From: G965212025 sp965212025 | Lineage (GTDB): Bacteria; Pseudomonadota; Gammaproteobacteria; Poriferisulfidales; Oxydemutatoraceae | DNA: 64,000 nt | Assembly: GCA_965212025.1 (NCBI GenBank) | Contig: OZ243039.1 | Span: 1,116,001 to 1,180,000 of the forward strand | Direction: 5' to 3' | Shown here: one piece after another, positions 9,005 through 17,898 of the stretch | Layout: every line of letters starts with the position of its first letter | Position numbering within the stretch: position 1 is the first letter of the stretch | Program-made: the position numbers and the translations under genes | Notes under the pieces: generated by a model | Database searches by the model: none | What the model was told of the DNA's origin: nothing | Seen by the model: the letters and a program-made list of their open reading frames with translations, nothing else

Positions 9005-9541
9005 AAGCCTCCTGCCAAAGAGGCGCGTTCCCCAAAATGGCTCCTGAGGTGCCTGAATTAGCTCATTCGTCACTTCGGTTTTACTGATGGAAATGATGAA
9101 AAACGCTTGGCTCAAACGGATCTGGTGTGTTATCCGACCGGTCTCGTAGGAAAAAAAGAAGCGCGTATGCAAGCGTTTGCGCCCTATCAGGTAAACGCGC
9201 AGATCATGAAATACGCCAAGGCAGACGCCCTGTTTATGCACTGTTTGCCAGCGCATCGAGGGCTTGAGGTTAGCGATGAAGTGCTCGATGGTTCGCAAAG
9301 CGTCGTTTGGCAGGAAGCGGGAAACCGCCTGCACACCCAGAAAGCGCTGTTGCAGCTTCTATTTGAGCTAAACGCTTCTACCGGCACTTCATAAAAGCCT
9401 CCTGCCAAAGGGACGCGTTCCCCAAAATGGCTCCTGAGGTGCCTGAATTGCTCATTCGTCACTTCGGTTTTACTGATGGAAATGATGGAAAACGCTTGGC
9501 TCAAACGGATCTGGTGTGTTATCCGACCAGTCTCGTAGGAA
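8763..9541. repeat. 390-bp tandem duplication across the argF 3' end
   Basis: Two direct copies, about 8763-9152 and 9153-9541. Each contains the last 80 codons of argF with its stop, then about 150 bp that on the minus strand encode a piece of a SUMF1-like domain (motif SKTEVTNEQF). The argF part is identical apart from silent-looking changes (gtgaac against gtaaac, gcggac against gcagac). The flank differs by a few substitutions and one indel, so the event is recent. Confidence 0.95.
9153..9394 (+). pseudogene. Truncated argF copy (C-terminal fragment)
   Basis: Second copy of the last 80 codons of argF, made by the tandem duplication. The frame is open and retains HCLPAHRG and the authentic C-terminus. 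It has no ATG start of its own: the only in-frame start before it is a TTG at 9107 without a Shine-Dalgarno site. It lacks the whole carbamoyl-phosphate domain and cannot be an active enzyme. Confidence 0.9.
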
Positions 9542-9842
9542 AAACTGTCATTCGGGTACAACTTCACAAAGTCAAAGCCCGGTTTTTTTGGTCGGTTCAC
9601 CAGTTGTCGCGAAGCCTGCGAAATCAACTTTGCCTTGATGATTTTGTCGAGCCTTTCGTCTGGACCTTGTGCGTTTGCGCAATGTACCCGGGGGCATTGA
9701 GAGTGACCTCCTGCGGATAGACGGGCAATCGCAAAGAACGGTTTTGATCCAGTACCTGTTCTTTGCCCCCGACCCAAACCTTCGCGCTATCAGGTGCAAG
9801 GTCGAATACCACGGTTTCCAAAACAGCTTCCAGTTTCACCTG
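9401..9842 (-). pseudogene. Decayed PEGA plus SUMF1-type gene fragment
   Basis: Reading leftward, 9839 to about 9650 encodes a PEGA-like domain (AKVWVGGKEQVLDQNRSLRL, then VTLNAPGYIAQTHKV). The match then jumps frame near 9650 and continues as FDFVKLYPNDSFSYETG, THQIRLSQAF and SKTEVTNEQFRHL, the start of a formylglycine-generating-enzyme (SUMF1) domain. It breaks off where argF sequence begins. An in-frame stop precedes the PEGA part at about 9861. PEGA followed by SUMF1 is a known bacterial architecture in surface or kinase-linked proteins. Here the N-terminus, most of the SUMF1 domain and the reading frame are all lost. A second scrap of the same SUMF1 start lies at 9010-9152 because of the duplication. 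Confidence 0.6.
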
Positions 9843-9952
9843 GACAGTTTTTTCTTTGTTTTAACGACGCGGGTGAAAGAGGTAATGGGCACCAATTCTG
9901 GAGTGGCACATCTGGCTGGACGGCAGGGTGCGGCTTCGGTTCCTGTCTGGAA

Positions 9953-10903
9953 TCAGCGTGTGTTTGCCGAACGGATGAGCGCAAGAACATCGGCAGTGTG
10001 ATCCGCTGTGCCGGAAACGGAAATACGTGACAGACGCGTCATTTTTTTTACCCAGAGCATTTGGCGTTTTGCAAGCTGCATGGTGGCCGTGACAGCTTTT
10101 TCGTGCATGGTTTTACGGGAGTACTCCCCGCAGAGATGTTTCCAGACTTGCCGGTAGCCGACGGCACGAATTGCCGGGGTTGCACGAGTGAGGTCGCCGC
10201 GCAATAGCAGGCGGCAGACTTCGTCAATCAAACCGCTTTGCAGCATCTGCTCAAAACGTGTGCACAGGGCGTCGTGCTTCACATCCCGGTCGGAAAATTC
10301 CAGTGAGATTTTCAGCTTCGGTGCGACCGTCTCGTATCCCTTTCTTCCCTGTCCTTTGAATCTGCTGATGGGGATGCCGCACTGAAAATACACTTCCAGC
10401 GCGCGCTTGATTCTTTGGCTGTCGTTCGGGTGTAGCGTGGCAGCTGTTTCCGGATCCTTGCTGAGCAAAACCCGGTACAGCTTATCAATGCCGTGTTGAA
10501 CGGCGAGCACCTCGATTCTCTTTCTGATTTCCTCGTTGCTTGTGGGCATTCTGTCGATTCCATACTCCAGTGCGTGAAAATAGAACATGGTCCCGCCGAC
10601 CAGCAAGGGCAGTTTCTTTCTTCCTTGCACCTGACGTATGAGGCGAACGGCGTCCGTGCAGAACTCCCCGACTGAGTAGCAGCGCGCCGGGTCAACAAAA
10701 TTGACCAAGTGGTAGGGGACAGCCCCGCATTGCTCAGGTGTTGGGACGGCAGTGCCGATTTTCATGTCCCGGTAGACCATGGTGGAATCGACACTGATGA
10801 TTTCGCATGGCAGTTGCCTGGCAATTTTCAGAGCCAAGTCGGTTTTACCAACACCTGTAGAACCCAGGATGAAAACGGGCTGGCAGTGATGGCTAGCAGG
10901 CAT
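9953..10903 (-). CDS. miaA: tRNA dimethylallyltransferase
   Basis: Transfers a dimethylallyl group to A37 of tRNAs that read UNN codons. The P-loop GSTGVGKT is at residues 14-21, followed by the substrate motif DSTMVYRDMKIGTAVPT and the central LVGGTMFYFHALEYGIDRMP. Length from the ATG at 10903 is 316 residues, normal for the family. A TTG at 10918 would add five residues. It lies downstream of mutL in the usual gammaproteobacterial order, though a 280-bp gap separates them and hfq does not follow on the left. Confidence 0.95.
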   Translation of the reverse strand: MPASHHCQPVFILGSTGVGKTDLALKIARQLPCEIISVDSTMVYRDMKIGTAVPTPEQCGAVPYHLVNFVDPARCYSVGEFCTDAVRLIRQVQGRKKLPLLVGGTMFYFHALEYGIDRMPTSNEEIRKRIEVLAVQHGIDKLYRVLLSKDPETAATLHPNDSQRIKRALEVYFQCGIPISRFKGQGRKGYETVAPKLKISLEFSDRDVKHDALCTRFEQMLQSGLIDEVCRLLLRGDLTRATPAIRAVGYRQVWKHLCGEYSRKTMHEKAVTATMQLAKRQMLWVKKMTRLSRISVSGTADHTADVLALIRSANTR

Positions 10904-11181
10904 TGCTTGGCATTTCAAGGCATGTTGTTCTGATAGAGGTGTCCTGACTTTTTGGCACTATCGGCAGCCGGGCGAGGGGACTCGGCAAGAAGCAAGCAAA
11001 GCTTCCAGCTCATGAGACTTCCAGGGAACACCCAGAAGGAGCTTGGCCTCGTGCCGCTGTTTCTCAGTGCGTGAATCCGGAGCCACCTGCGCCTTCGTAT
11101 CAGCAGTGGCGAGTGGACAGTATTTCCCGGTTCCGGCCTGACCGGCTCAGCTTCCATGGTCGTGCCTTCAAGCGGGCTGTG

Positions 11182-13011
11182 TCAACGCCCCCTGAGGAAC
11201 AGCTTGTTCAATTCTGCAATATCCATCTGTGTCCAGGTTGGTCTGCCATGATTGCATTGGCCGCTTCGCTCAGTACTTTCTATCTCACGCAAGAGGGCAT
11301 TCATCTCGTCACGATTCAGGCTGCGGTTGGCACGGACAGCACCGTGGCAAGCCATGGTAGAGAGTATTTGGTCTTTTCGCGCCGTGACCGTGGTGCTCCC
11401 ATCGTTGGCCGAATAATCACTGAGCACATCCCGCAAGATCTGTTCGGAGTCAGTATGCGCGGAAAGCAAGGCCGGCATTTCTCTGATGGTGACCATATCT
11501 TCACCTGTGCGGTCGACCCGCAAGCCAAGTGCCTGGAGATCCTCCCGTTTGTTTTCGCACAGCTCGGCCTCCGCTTCGCTTAGCTGAACAGGGACGGGTA
11601 TGAGCAGAGTCTGAGACGCAATTCCGGTGCCGTGATGATCACGCTTGAGCTTTTCGTACACGATGCGCTCGTGGGCGGCGTGCATATCCACCAGGATCAT
11701 GCCGTTTTTATTTTGTGCCACGATAAAAATTCCATGGAGCTGGCACAAGGCAAAGCCCAGAGGTAACTCCATGGTGCCTTCCCCGCTTGCAGGTGCAGGC
11801 GTGGCGGGTGCCAGGGAATCCTGCGGAGCAGGAGAATGGGTAAATTTGTGCGTAGTTGGAAAGCGGCTGGCTGCGAGCGCCTTTTGCATGGGCGGACTGG
11901 TAAACGACGCCCTGCCGGACAGGCGCGGTTGGGTCGGCCATGCTCTTTGTGAGGGACTGACTGGTGCGGCGGGTTTTTGTTTCGAGCCAATCAATTGTTC
12001 GGGCGAAGTGCGGGCAATGGCCTCAGTTAAAGTTTTTTGCACGAAACTGAAAATACCTTTCTGATTATGGAAACGCACCTCCAGCTTTGCCGGGTGCACG
12101 TTGACATCGACTTCATTGGGTGGAATTTCCAGGTAAAGCACACAACAGGGAAATCGGCGTTGGTAGACCACGTCCTCAAAAGCAGTCTTCAGCGCGTACG
12201 AAAGCGTGCGGCTTTGCACCGGTCGCCGGTTGACCAGGAAATACTGCATATCCCCCTGGGAGCGCGAAATGCTTGGCAAGCCCAGCCAGCCGCTTAGCTT
12301 CAACCCGTGTGCCGTCCGCTCAAACCAGATGGATTGTTCTGCAAATCGAGTGCCAAGCACTTTTCCGGTTCGGGAGCGCTCCTCCTCCCGATTATGTGCC
12401 GGAGCCAGGCTGGCAAGCTTTTTCCCCTGATGTGTCAAAGAGAATCCCACGCTTGGGTGAGCCAAGGCGAAGCACCGGAACCACTTTTGCGTGTGACCCA
12501 GCTCCGTACGGGGAGATTTCAGAAATTTTCTTCTGCCAGGCACACAATAAAACAAGTCATTTACCGACACTGTGGTTCCCAAAGGATGCGTGGTCGGCTG
12601 TGGTTCGCCAGAAGGCCCGGTTGCTGTGGCGTGCAATTCCCAAGCTGTTTCACCAGTAGCGGTTCGAGTGTTGATGGAAAAATGTGAAACCGAGGCAATG
12701 CTTGGCAACGCTTCTCCACGGAAGCCAAAACTGTCCACGCACTCCAGGTCGCTGAGCCGGGAAATTTTGCTGGTGGCATGACGATTCAAGGCCAGCGTCA
12801 ATTCCTCCCGTGCGATGCCATGTCCGTCATCCCTCACACGAATCTCGTCCAGGCCGCCGTTGCGAAGCGATATCGCGACATCGCCAGCCCCGGAGTCCAG
12901 GCTGTTTTCCACCAACTCTTTGACGACGAGTGCGGGTCTCTCAATGACCTCCCCAGCCGCAATCTGGTTGACCAGGGAGGGAGGTAGCTTGCGAATTTTT
13001 GTGGTCACCAT
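11182..13011 (-). CDS. mutL: DNA mismatch repair protein MutL
   Basis: Couples MutS mismatch recognition to strand incision. It has 609 residues. The GHKL ATPase is complete: VVKELVENSLDSGA, DDGHGI and GFRGEALPSI. A long proline/serine-rich linker (about 330-400) leads to the C-terminal domain. That domain keeps a near-complete endonuclease metal motif VDMHAAHERIVYE (DxHAxxExxxxE, with M in place of the usual Q, near residue 440) together with ACHGAVRA and CNHGRPTW. Such residues are typical of MutL proteins that nick DNA themselves in bacteria without MutH, so incision here is probably MutH-independent. Confidence 0.96.
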   Translation of the reverse strand: MVTTKIRKLPPSLVNQIAAGEVIERPALVVKELVENSLDSGAGDVAISLRNGGLDEIRVRDDGHGIAREELTLALNRHATSKISRLSDLECVDSFGFRGEALPSIASVSHFSINTRTATGETAWELHATATGPSGEPQPTTHPLGTTVSVNDLFYCVPGRRKFLKSPRTELGHTQKWFRCFALAHPSVGFSLTHQGKKLASLAPAHNREEERSRTGKVLGTRFAEQSIWFERTAHGLKLSGWLGLPSISRSQGDMQYFLVNRRPVQSRTLSYALKTAFEDVVYQRRFPCCVLYLEIPPNEVDVNVHPAKLEVRFHNQKGIFSFVQKTLTEAIARTSPEQLIGSKQKPAAPVSPSQRAWPTQPRLSGRASFTSPPMQKALAASRFPTTHKFTHSPAPQDSLAPATPAPASGEGTMELPLGFALCQLHGIFIVAQNKNGMILVDMHAAHERIVYEKLKRDHHGTGIASQTLLIPVPVQLSEAEAELCENKREDLQALGLRVDRTGEDMVTIREMPALLSAHTDSEQILRDVLSDYSANDGSTTVTARKDQILSTMACHGAVRANRSLNRDEMNALLREIESTERSGQCNHGRPTWTQMDIAELNKLFLRGR

Positions 13012-13137
13012 CTCGGAGCCCAGGCTTGCCGAAGTGGGAAGTAACAGGTTTTCATCATGGTAAACAGCTCATAAGTCGAATTTCAGAGCCCTCTGGTGCG
13101 AGCTGGCAGATTATGATTGCCTGTTGAAAGTGAAGCC

Positions 13138-13947
13138 ATGAGCAATGTTCTGCAATTATATCCACAGCTCCGTCACTGTGACGATGTCAAAGGGCTGTAT
13201 CTGGAAGAAAAATTACATTTGGGCTCACCCTGCGTCTATGCAAATTTTTTAACGAGCCTGGACGGACGCATTGCCGTGCGCGTCAATCATCGTTCCTTTG
13301 TTCCGGACAGCCTTCCCAACCCCAATGATTTGCGACTGTTTTTTGAGCTACAGGCGCAATGCGATTGCCTGATTACCCATGGCGGCTATTTGCGCTCCCT
13401 GGCCAGTGGAGAACTCGGTGATGTGTTACGCCTCGGCGGAGGAAGTCACCACCAGGATTTGTATCGCTGGCGAGCAGCCGAGGGTCTTGCCCCGGAGCCA
13501 CTGATAGTCGCGTGTAGCACCAGTCTGGACTTTCAGGTACCCGATTTCGTGGAAAAAGAGCGATTCTGGGTGGCGACCACAGAAAATCATGACCAAGAGA
13601 AAGCGCGGGCGCTGCGAAACAGTGGCATTAAAGTCATCGTGATGAATGACGGGCCATGGGTAAAAGCCGGCTTATTGGTGGAGATGCTGCGCCGCGCCGG
13701 GAAAAGAACGATCTACCTGTCTGCCGGCCCGAAATTTTTTGAAGAGGCTGTCAACGACCGAGTTCTGGATCTGTTGTACATGACAGTTTCACATCAGCTC
13801 ATCGGCCACGCCGCCATCCATACCATGGTTGAAGGTCTTTCCCCCACGCCACCACCGTGCCGGATGCTTCAAAAGCGCCTCATTTACGACCAGGACGAAA
13901 ATCTCAAGCAAGCCCAGTGGTACAGCAAGTTTGCCTGCCGCTATTGA
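13138..13947 (+). CDS. RibD C-terminal-like (dihydrofolate reductase fold) protein
   Basis: Protein of 269 residues that looks like the reductase half of RibD: ANFLTSLDGRIAV near residue 36 (the substrate/NADPH loop), CDCLITHGGYLRSL, and YLSAGPKFFEEAVNDRVLDL near 200 (the usual GG.L..LL.....D...L pattern). The deaminase domain is absent, so this is a stand-alone RibD_C protein whose substrate is uncertain. I use the ATG at 13138. A TTG at 13117 would add seven residues. It is divergent from mutL with 126 bp between. Its stop borders a block duplicated near 15090. Confidence 0.8.
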   Translation: MSNVLQLYPQLRHCDDVKGLYLEEKLHLGSPCVYANFLTSLDGRIAVRVNHRSFVPDSLPNPNDLRLFFELQAQCDCLITHGGYLRSLASGELGDVLRLGGGSHHQDLYRWRAAEGLAPEPLIVACSTSLDFQVPDFVEKERFWVATTENHDQEKARALRNSGIKVIVMNDGPWVKAGLLVEMLRRAGKRTIYLSAGPKFFEEAVNDRVLDLLYMTVSHQLIGHAAIHTMVEGLSPTPPPCRMLQKRLIYDQDENLKQAQWYSKFACRY

Positions 13948-14146
13948 CCTGACCGCGCAGGTACCGCCAGCTTTTATCCAGCTTTTACCGTGAAGGCGGC
14001 GTGTCCCTTGCCGTCAGTGGGAACCCCGTGTCCTAGTTCAAGATCAAGTTTCTCTTGCCTCTCCAAAGAAACTCGGCAGTTGTTTATCATCACCGACAAC
14101 CATATTGACCAGCCAATCATTCCATTGGATTGGTAGTTTCATAGGC

Positions 14147-14788
14147 CTAACCGCACTCAGCACGTTTAATGCTATAGATGTTATCCAGAAGTTCCGGGCT
14201 TAAACCAGAATCAGGGGGTGGGGAAAATTCATTTTTAGCATCTAAAAACTTTACCAGAAGAACGAGCTTGATTTTATTTGTAGCCACTCCAATCCAAGTG
14301 TCCAATTTTGATTCGGGCGTGCCACCAGAGGTATCACTATCAATGATGTCTCGAATTTCTACGGTTGATAAAGCTGCGGTTTCCAGCATTTTATCCCCAA
14401 AGCAGTTATTTGTTGAAACCAACCTTAGCTTCAATAAAAGTGAAGTCAGGTCAAAGTCGGCGTATTCACTGAAGTAGCTCATAGGGTAGGTTCCGTCTTC
14501 CGCAGAACCAGTCGCCTTTATAAGTTTGGCGAAGCCACCCACGTCGCCACTCTGCTTTATTTTATCCAGATATGTTAAGAACTGAGCGGACCGCCTAACT
14601 ATTTCAATTTTCAGCTGCCTGGCGACATGAGCGTTCTCTTCCTCGAGCTTCTCATCAGCCCGATACTCTAAATATAAGCCGACGGCTAATGAAGCTAGCG
14701 CTGTAGCAATCAGGGACACCCATAACTTTGGTGACTTCAATTGTCTCATTAGGCGCCCAGACTTTTTTTGTGGTACTTGCGAGGTCAT
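14147..14788 (-). CDS. Single-span membrane protein, paralogue A
   Basis: Unrecognised protein of 213 residues: a short basic N-terminus, one membrane helix (LWVSLIATALASLAVGLYLE, about residues 22-41), an acidic coiled-coil-like stretch (DEKLEEENAHVARQLKIEI) and a soluble C-terminal domain probably outside the inner membrane. It is a clear paralogue of the product at 15376-15939: same layout, shared YFSEYADFDLTSLL against VHSEYAEVSLYALL, and KLIKATG against KLLKGID. The start is uncertain because AAGGAG abuts the ATG at 14788. A second ATG is at 14749. No partner gene suggests a role. Confidence 0.6.
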   Translation of the reverse strand: MTSQVPQKKSGRLMRQLKSPKLWVSLIATALASLAVGLYLEYRADEKLEEENAHVARQLKIEIVRRSAQFLTYLDKIKQSGDVGGFAKLIKATGSAEDGTYPMSYFSEYADFDLTSLLLKLRLVSTNNCFGDKMLETAALSTVEIRDIIDSDTSGGTPESKLDTWIGVATNKIKLVLLVKFLDAKNEFSPPPDSGLSPELLDNIYSIKRAECG

Positions 14789-15375
14789 CTCCTTATGAGT
14801 CTCATTGGAAGAGCTCTTCTCTTTTCGGGCTCGGACTTTTTATCTTTTTCTAAATTCATATCTGGCACACCACGTTCCTCCTCATAAAGGTTTTTCGGGT
14901 ACGTACAAGCATGTCATTGAACTGTATGAATGTACAGTGCAGACCTATGTCGGGGAGAAATTCTCCGTGAAAACTCTCCTGTTATTTAGTCTGAGTTTTA
15001 TTCAAGCATGGATTCGTTCTGACATTGGTTAGTCGTCATTGGTGAAGGTCTCAGGTGTACCTAGTAGTGCGGGGGTTTACCTTCGCTATTTACCTGACCG
15101 TGTCACGAATGGAATCAGCTTTTATCCAGGCAACCTTGCCGTGAGAGTGAATGTCAAGACCGCACAGTTCAGACTGTACAACAAAAAGCCCCACTTGCTT
15201 CGCCAAAAGTTCCCATTGCCTTATAAAAGGCGCAGCTTCCCCAGAAATCCGGCAGTTGTTCATCATTGCCGACCGTTCATATTGATCGGGCAATCATTCC
15301 ATTGGCTTGGTGGGCACTTCAGGCTTCTGTTTGTGAGGCTCTTGTTGACGGACACCGAATGCAGAACGGCTTCTG
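14789..15375. other. Spacer between the duplicated membrane-protein genes
   Basis: About 590 bp with no convincing gene. The left part (to about 14860) resembles the aroB 3' end and the right part (15090-15310) is the second copy of the flank found at 13946-14150, so most of it is explained by the tandem duplication. The middle (14870-15080) is AT-rich and unexplained. Confidence 0.6.
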
Positions 15376-15939
15376 TCATTCTATTGAAAGGAGATTGTCA
15401 AGCTTGCTCCAAAGTTCCTCAAGCAGCTCATCTATATCCTTGCCGTGCCGCGTATCGACGCCGGAAAACAGGATGGCTTCTTGCGGGCTGCCGTAGAGGG
15501 CGTAGGTATAGGTCTTGTCGGTGCTCACGTCTCGGATGTATTTAGTCGAAGTTTTGGCCTTATGCAGAATTTTCTGCTCCTGTTCGCTGAGATCGGGGCG
15601 TTGATTCAGCTTTTTCTCTAACTGCGATAAAAGCGCGTATAGGCTCACTTCGGCGTATTCGCTGTGGACATCTATGGGCAAGACCTCGTCTGTTACCGGG
15701 TCGATGCCTTTTAGAAGCTTGGTGATGCCGTCTCTGTCGGTTATGCCCATTATGTGTTCCTGCATCTGAAAAGCCCGGTTCTCTATTTCTGCTATCAATT
15801 TTCTGTTTTCATCGGCATTTTCTTGTCGGGGGTTCCCGTCATCTGTATTTTCGAGAATCAGTCCGGTGGCTATCGCAACAATCACCAATGCCAATATGGC
15901 TGGTGATGTCAGACACTTCCATAGGCGTCCAAGCCACAT
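15376..15939 (-). CDS. Single-span membrane protein, paralogue B
   Basis: Unrecognised protein of 187 residues from the ATG at 15939. It has a membrane helix (about residues 13-31, LTSPAILALVIVAIATGLIL), a glutamate-rich heptad-like region (ENADENRKLIAEIENRAFQM) and a soluble domain with YAEVSLYALLSQLEKKL. Paralogue A has the same order. A longer frame back to 16029 would overlap the aroB end and adds only basic, low-complexity residues, so I reject it. The gene starts 28 bp after aroB on the same strand and may be read as the last gene of an aroK-aroB operon. Confidence 0.65.
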   Translation of the reverse strand: MWLGRLWKCLTSPAILALVIVAIATGLILENTDDGNPRQENADENRKLIAEIENRAFQMQEHIMGITDRDGITKLLKGIDPVTDEVLPIDVHSEYAEVSLYALLSQLEKKLNQRPDLSEQEQKILHKAKTSTKYIRDVSTDKTYTYALYGSPQEAILFSGVDTRHGKDIDELLEELWSKLDNLLSIE

Positions 15940-15967
15940 TCTGGGAATTTGCAAGGTCACAGCAATC

Positions 15968-17095
15968 TCAGCCTGGCGGTTGCCTCCTTCCCGGATTCGG
16001 ACTCTTTGTCGTTGTCTTGGCGAGCGCACGGCGTATTTGCGGGTCTGTGACCGTGTCGTTCAGCCTGGCATTGCCAATGGTCTTCATGAGCACAAAGCGT
16101 GGGCGGTTTTTCTTTGCTTTTTTGTCGTGTGTCATGAGTTGAAGTATCTGGTCTTCTTGCCAGTGTTCGGGAATGCTGGTTGGCAGGTGCGCAGCCGTGA
16201 GCAGTGACTCAATGCGTGCCACGTCCTCTGTGGCGAAGTTTTCGACTTCTGCTGACAGCCTGGCTGCCATGAGCAGGCCGCAGCCTACCGCTTCTCCGTG
16301 CAACCAGTGTTGATATCCTGAAATCGTTTCAAATGCGTGTGCGAAGGTGTGTCCCAGATTTAACAGTGCCCGTTTGCCGCTTCGCTCTTTTTCGTCCTCA
16401 GCGACAATCCTGGCTTTGATGCCGCAGGAGTGCCTGATGGCGTGCCTTAAGGTCTTGGGCTCCAGCATCATCAACTGCTTGATGTTTTTCTCGAGCCAGG
16501 TAAAGGATTCGGGTGAATCCAGGAGCGCGTGTTTGATGATTTCCGCCAGGCCGGATGAGATTTCGCGTTTTGGTAGCGTGTCCAGGGTCTTCAGGTCGGA
16601 AATGACGGCTATGGGCTGGTGGAATGCGCCCACCATATTTTTTCCCAGAGGCAGGTTGATGCCGGTTTTGCCGCCAACGGAAGAGTCTACCTGGGCGAGT
16701 AATGTGCTTGGAATCTGTATAAAGTCTACGCCACGCTGGTAGCTTGCTGCCACAAAACCGGCGATGTCTCCAACAACTCCGCCGCCGAGCGCGATGACCA
16801 CGCTGTCACGTTCATGGCCTGCCTTGAGCAGTTGTGTGCAAACCGTTTCAATGGTGGCAAGCGACTTGCTTTTTTCGCCAGCAGGGATTGTGATCACGGT
16901 GACTTTCACGGCTTTCAGGCCCTTACGCAGGCGCTCCAGAAAAAGTGCCCCGGTATTGGTGTCACAAATAACGGCAAGTGGGCGGTTTCTGGCCGCTTCC
17001 GGGAAAAAATTCTCTGCGTTTTCCAGCAGTCCGCTCCCGATTACGATCGGATAGCTGCGCTCGCCCATAGCCACACTAAGCTCCAGAGTCTCCAT
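15968..17095 (-). CDS. aroB: 3-dehydroquinate synthase
   Basis: Second step of the shikimate pathway: cyclises DAHP to 3-dehydroquinate using NAD and a divalent metal. VVIALGGGVVGDIAGFVAASY, STLLAQVDSSVGGKTGIN, EIIKHALL, NLGHTFAHA and LHGEAVGCGL are all present. The ATG at 17095 has GGAG at good spacing. An upstream ATG at 17161 overlaps the aroK stop (ATGA) and would add 22 residues, which is possible by coupling but less likely. The last twenty residues (KTTTKSPNPGRRQ) look like a non-conserved extension, and the DNA encoding them is partly copied in the duplication near 14830. Confidence 0.96.
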   Translation of the reverse strand: METLELSVAMGERSYPIVIGSGLLENAENFFPEAARNRPLAVICDTNTGALFLERLRKGLKAVKVTVITIPAGEKSKSLATIETVCTQLLKAGHERDSVVIALGGGVVGDIAGFVAASYQRGVDFIQIPSTLLAQVDSSVGGKTGINLPLGKNMVGAFHQPIAVISDLKTLDTLPKREISSGLAEIIKHALLDSPESFTWLEKNIKQLMMLEPKTLRHAIRHSCGIKARIVAEDEKERSGKRALLNLGHTFAHAFETISGYQHWLHGEAVGCGLLMAARLSAEVENFATEDVARIESLLTAAHLPTSIPEHWQEDQILQLMTHDKKAKKNRPRFVLMKTIGNARLNDTVTDPQIRRALAKTTTKSPNPGRRQPPG

Positions 17096-17157
17096 ATTGG
17101 GGTTTCTCCGGTCGCTGTTTTCGTTTTTATGCCCGAAGCTGCCGGGTTTCTCATGTC

Positions 17158-17763
17158 TCATGGTTTTTCTGCTTCTGGCTTTGTACAGGCTTGCGGATCA
17201 TCTTGAGCTTTCAAAAAGTCGGCCGCCTCCTGTGCGAGCATGGCGGGACTTTTGTGGTCTGTAAGCAAAACAAGGTCCGCCAGTTCATCGTAATGGTGAT
17301 TGCGTTCTTGAGCCAGGCGGTGCAAGACCTCCTCTTTGTTTCTGCCAGCAACAAGTGGGCGGTCGTTATGTCCTTCCAGCCGTTTCAGCTGGGTTGCTAT
17401 GGAGGTTTTCAGATAGATCACTGCGCAGCCTGATTTTTCATTGTGGGATCTTGTGCTGCTGTTTGCAATGACTTTCCGGCTTGCTTCCTGGGTTACTGCC
17501 CCGCCTCCAGTTGCGACTACAACCCCTGGCATGTCGGCACACTCAGACAGTATTTCCGTTTCGCGCAGACGAAATGGGTGCTCGCCTTTGCTGGCAAATA
17601 TCTCTGCAACCGTCATGCCAAAATGTGCGCAAATCATGCGGTCAGTGTCCAAAAAATGACACCCGAGTTGTTTGGCGAGGAGGATGCCTACCGTGGTTTT
17701 CCCGGATGCCATGGGGCCGATCAGGAAAATGTTTCTCTGGATGCTGTGGTTCATAGCTCTCAT
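17158..17763 (-). CDS. aroK: Shikimate kinase
   Basis: ATP-dependent phosphorylation of shikimate. It has 201 residues with Walker A GPMASGKTTVG, the DTD shikimate-binding motif (FLDTDRMI), FRLRETEIL and the glycine-rich VVATGGGAV. An internal stretch KVIANSSTRSHNEKSGCAVI is slightly longer than in most relatives. It lies just upstream of aroB in the classical aroK-aroB order and diverges from mrcA. Confidence 0.95.
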   Translation of the reverse strand: MRAMNHSIQRNIFLIGPMASGKTTVGILLAKQLGCHFLDTDRMICAHFGMTVAEIFASKGEHPFRLRETEILSECADMPGVVVATGGGAVTQEASRKVIANSSTRSHNEKSGCAVIYLKTSIATQLKRLEGHNDRPLVAGRNKEEVLHRLAQERNHHYDELADLVLLTDHKSPAMLAQEAADFLKAQDDPQACTKPEAEKP

Positions 17764-17898
17764 GCTAAAATGGCAAGATTCTAAACCAAAGGTGTGTTCC
17801 TGGCTTGGTGCGGTTCATGCCCACTGGAACGCGCACCCGCTTCGCGTTTACCCCAGAGTGTATTACCGGACACGTCGCTTTCTCAGAGAGATTCTTGT

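Larger units (their letters stand above)
13946..16020. repeat. Diverged tandem duplication, about 1.17 kb per unit
   Basis: Two blocks align in the same order. Left-hand flanks match at 13946 and 15091 (cctgaccg, then cagcttttatccag) and again at about 14072 and 15251 (cggcagttgtt, then caatcattccattgg). The membrane-protein genes match at protein level (14147-14788 and 15376-15939). The right-hand ends match at 14831 and 15997 (tcggactntttntc). The last match lies inside the 3' end of aroB, so the left block includes a decayed copy of that gene end. Offsets of 1145-1179 bp are consistent. The DNA has diverged strongly, so the event is old compared with the arrays at 2587 and 8763. Confidence 0.75.

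Noticed and set aside
9107..9394. 95-codon frame as a short independent OTC-like gene
   Set aside because: It is the duplicated argF tail with a chance TTG upstream and lacks the carbamoyl-phosphate domain.
10904..11181. Possible small gene between mutL and miaA (minus-strand stretch EKQRHEAKLLLGVPWKSHEL)
   Set aside because: Looks weakly protein-like, but there is no ATG, only a GTG without ribosome site, and 42 codons at most; no family recognised.
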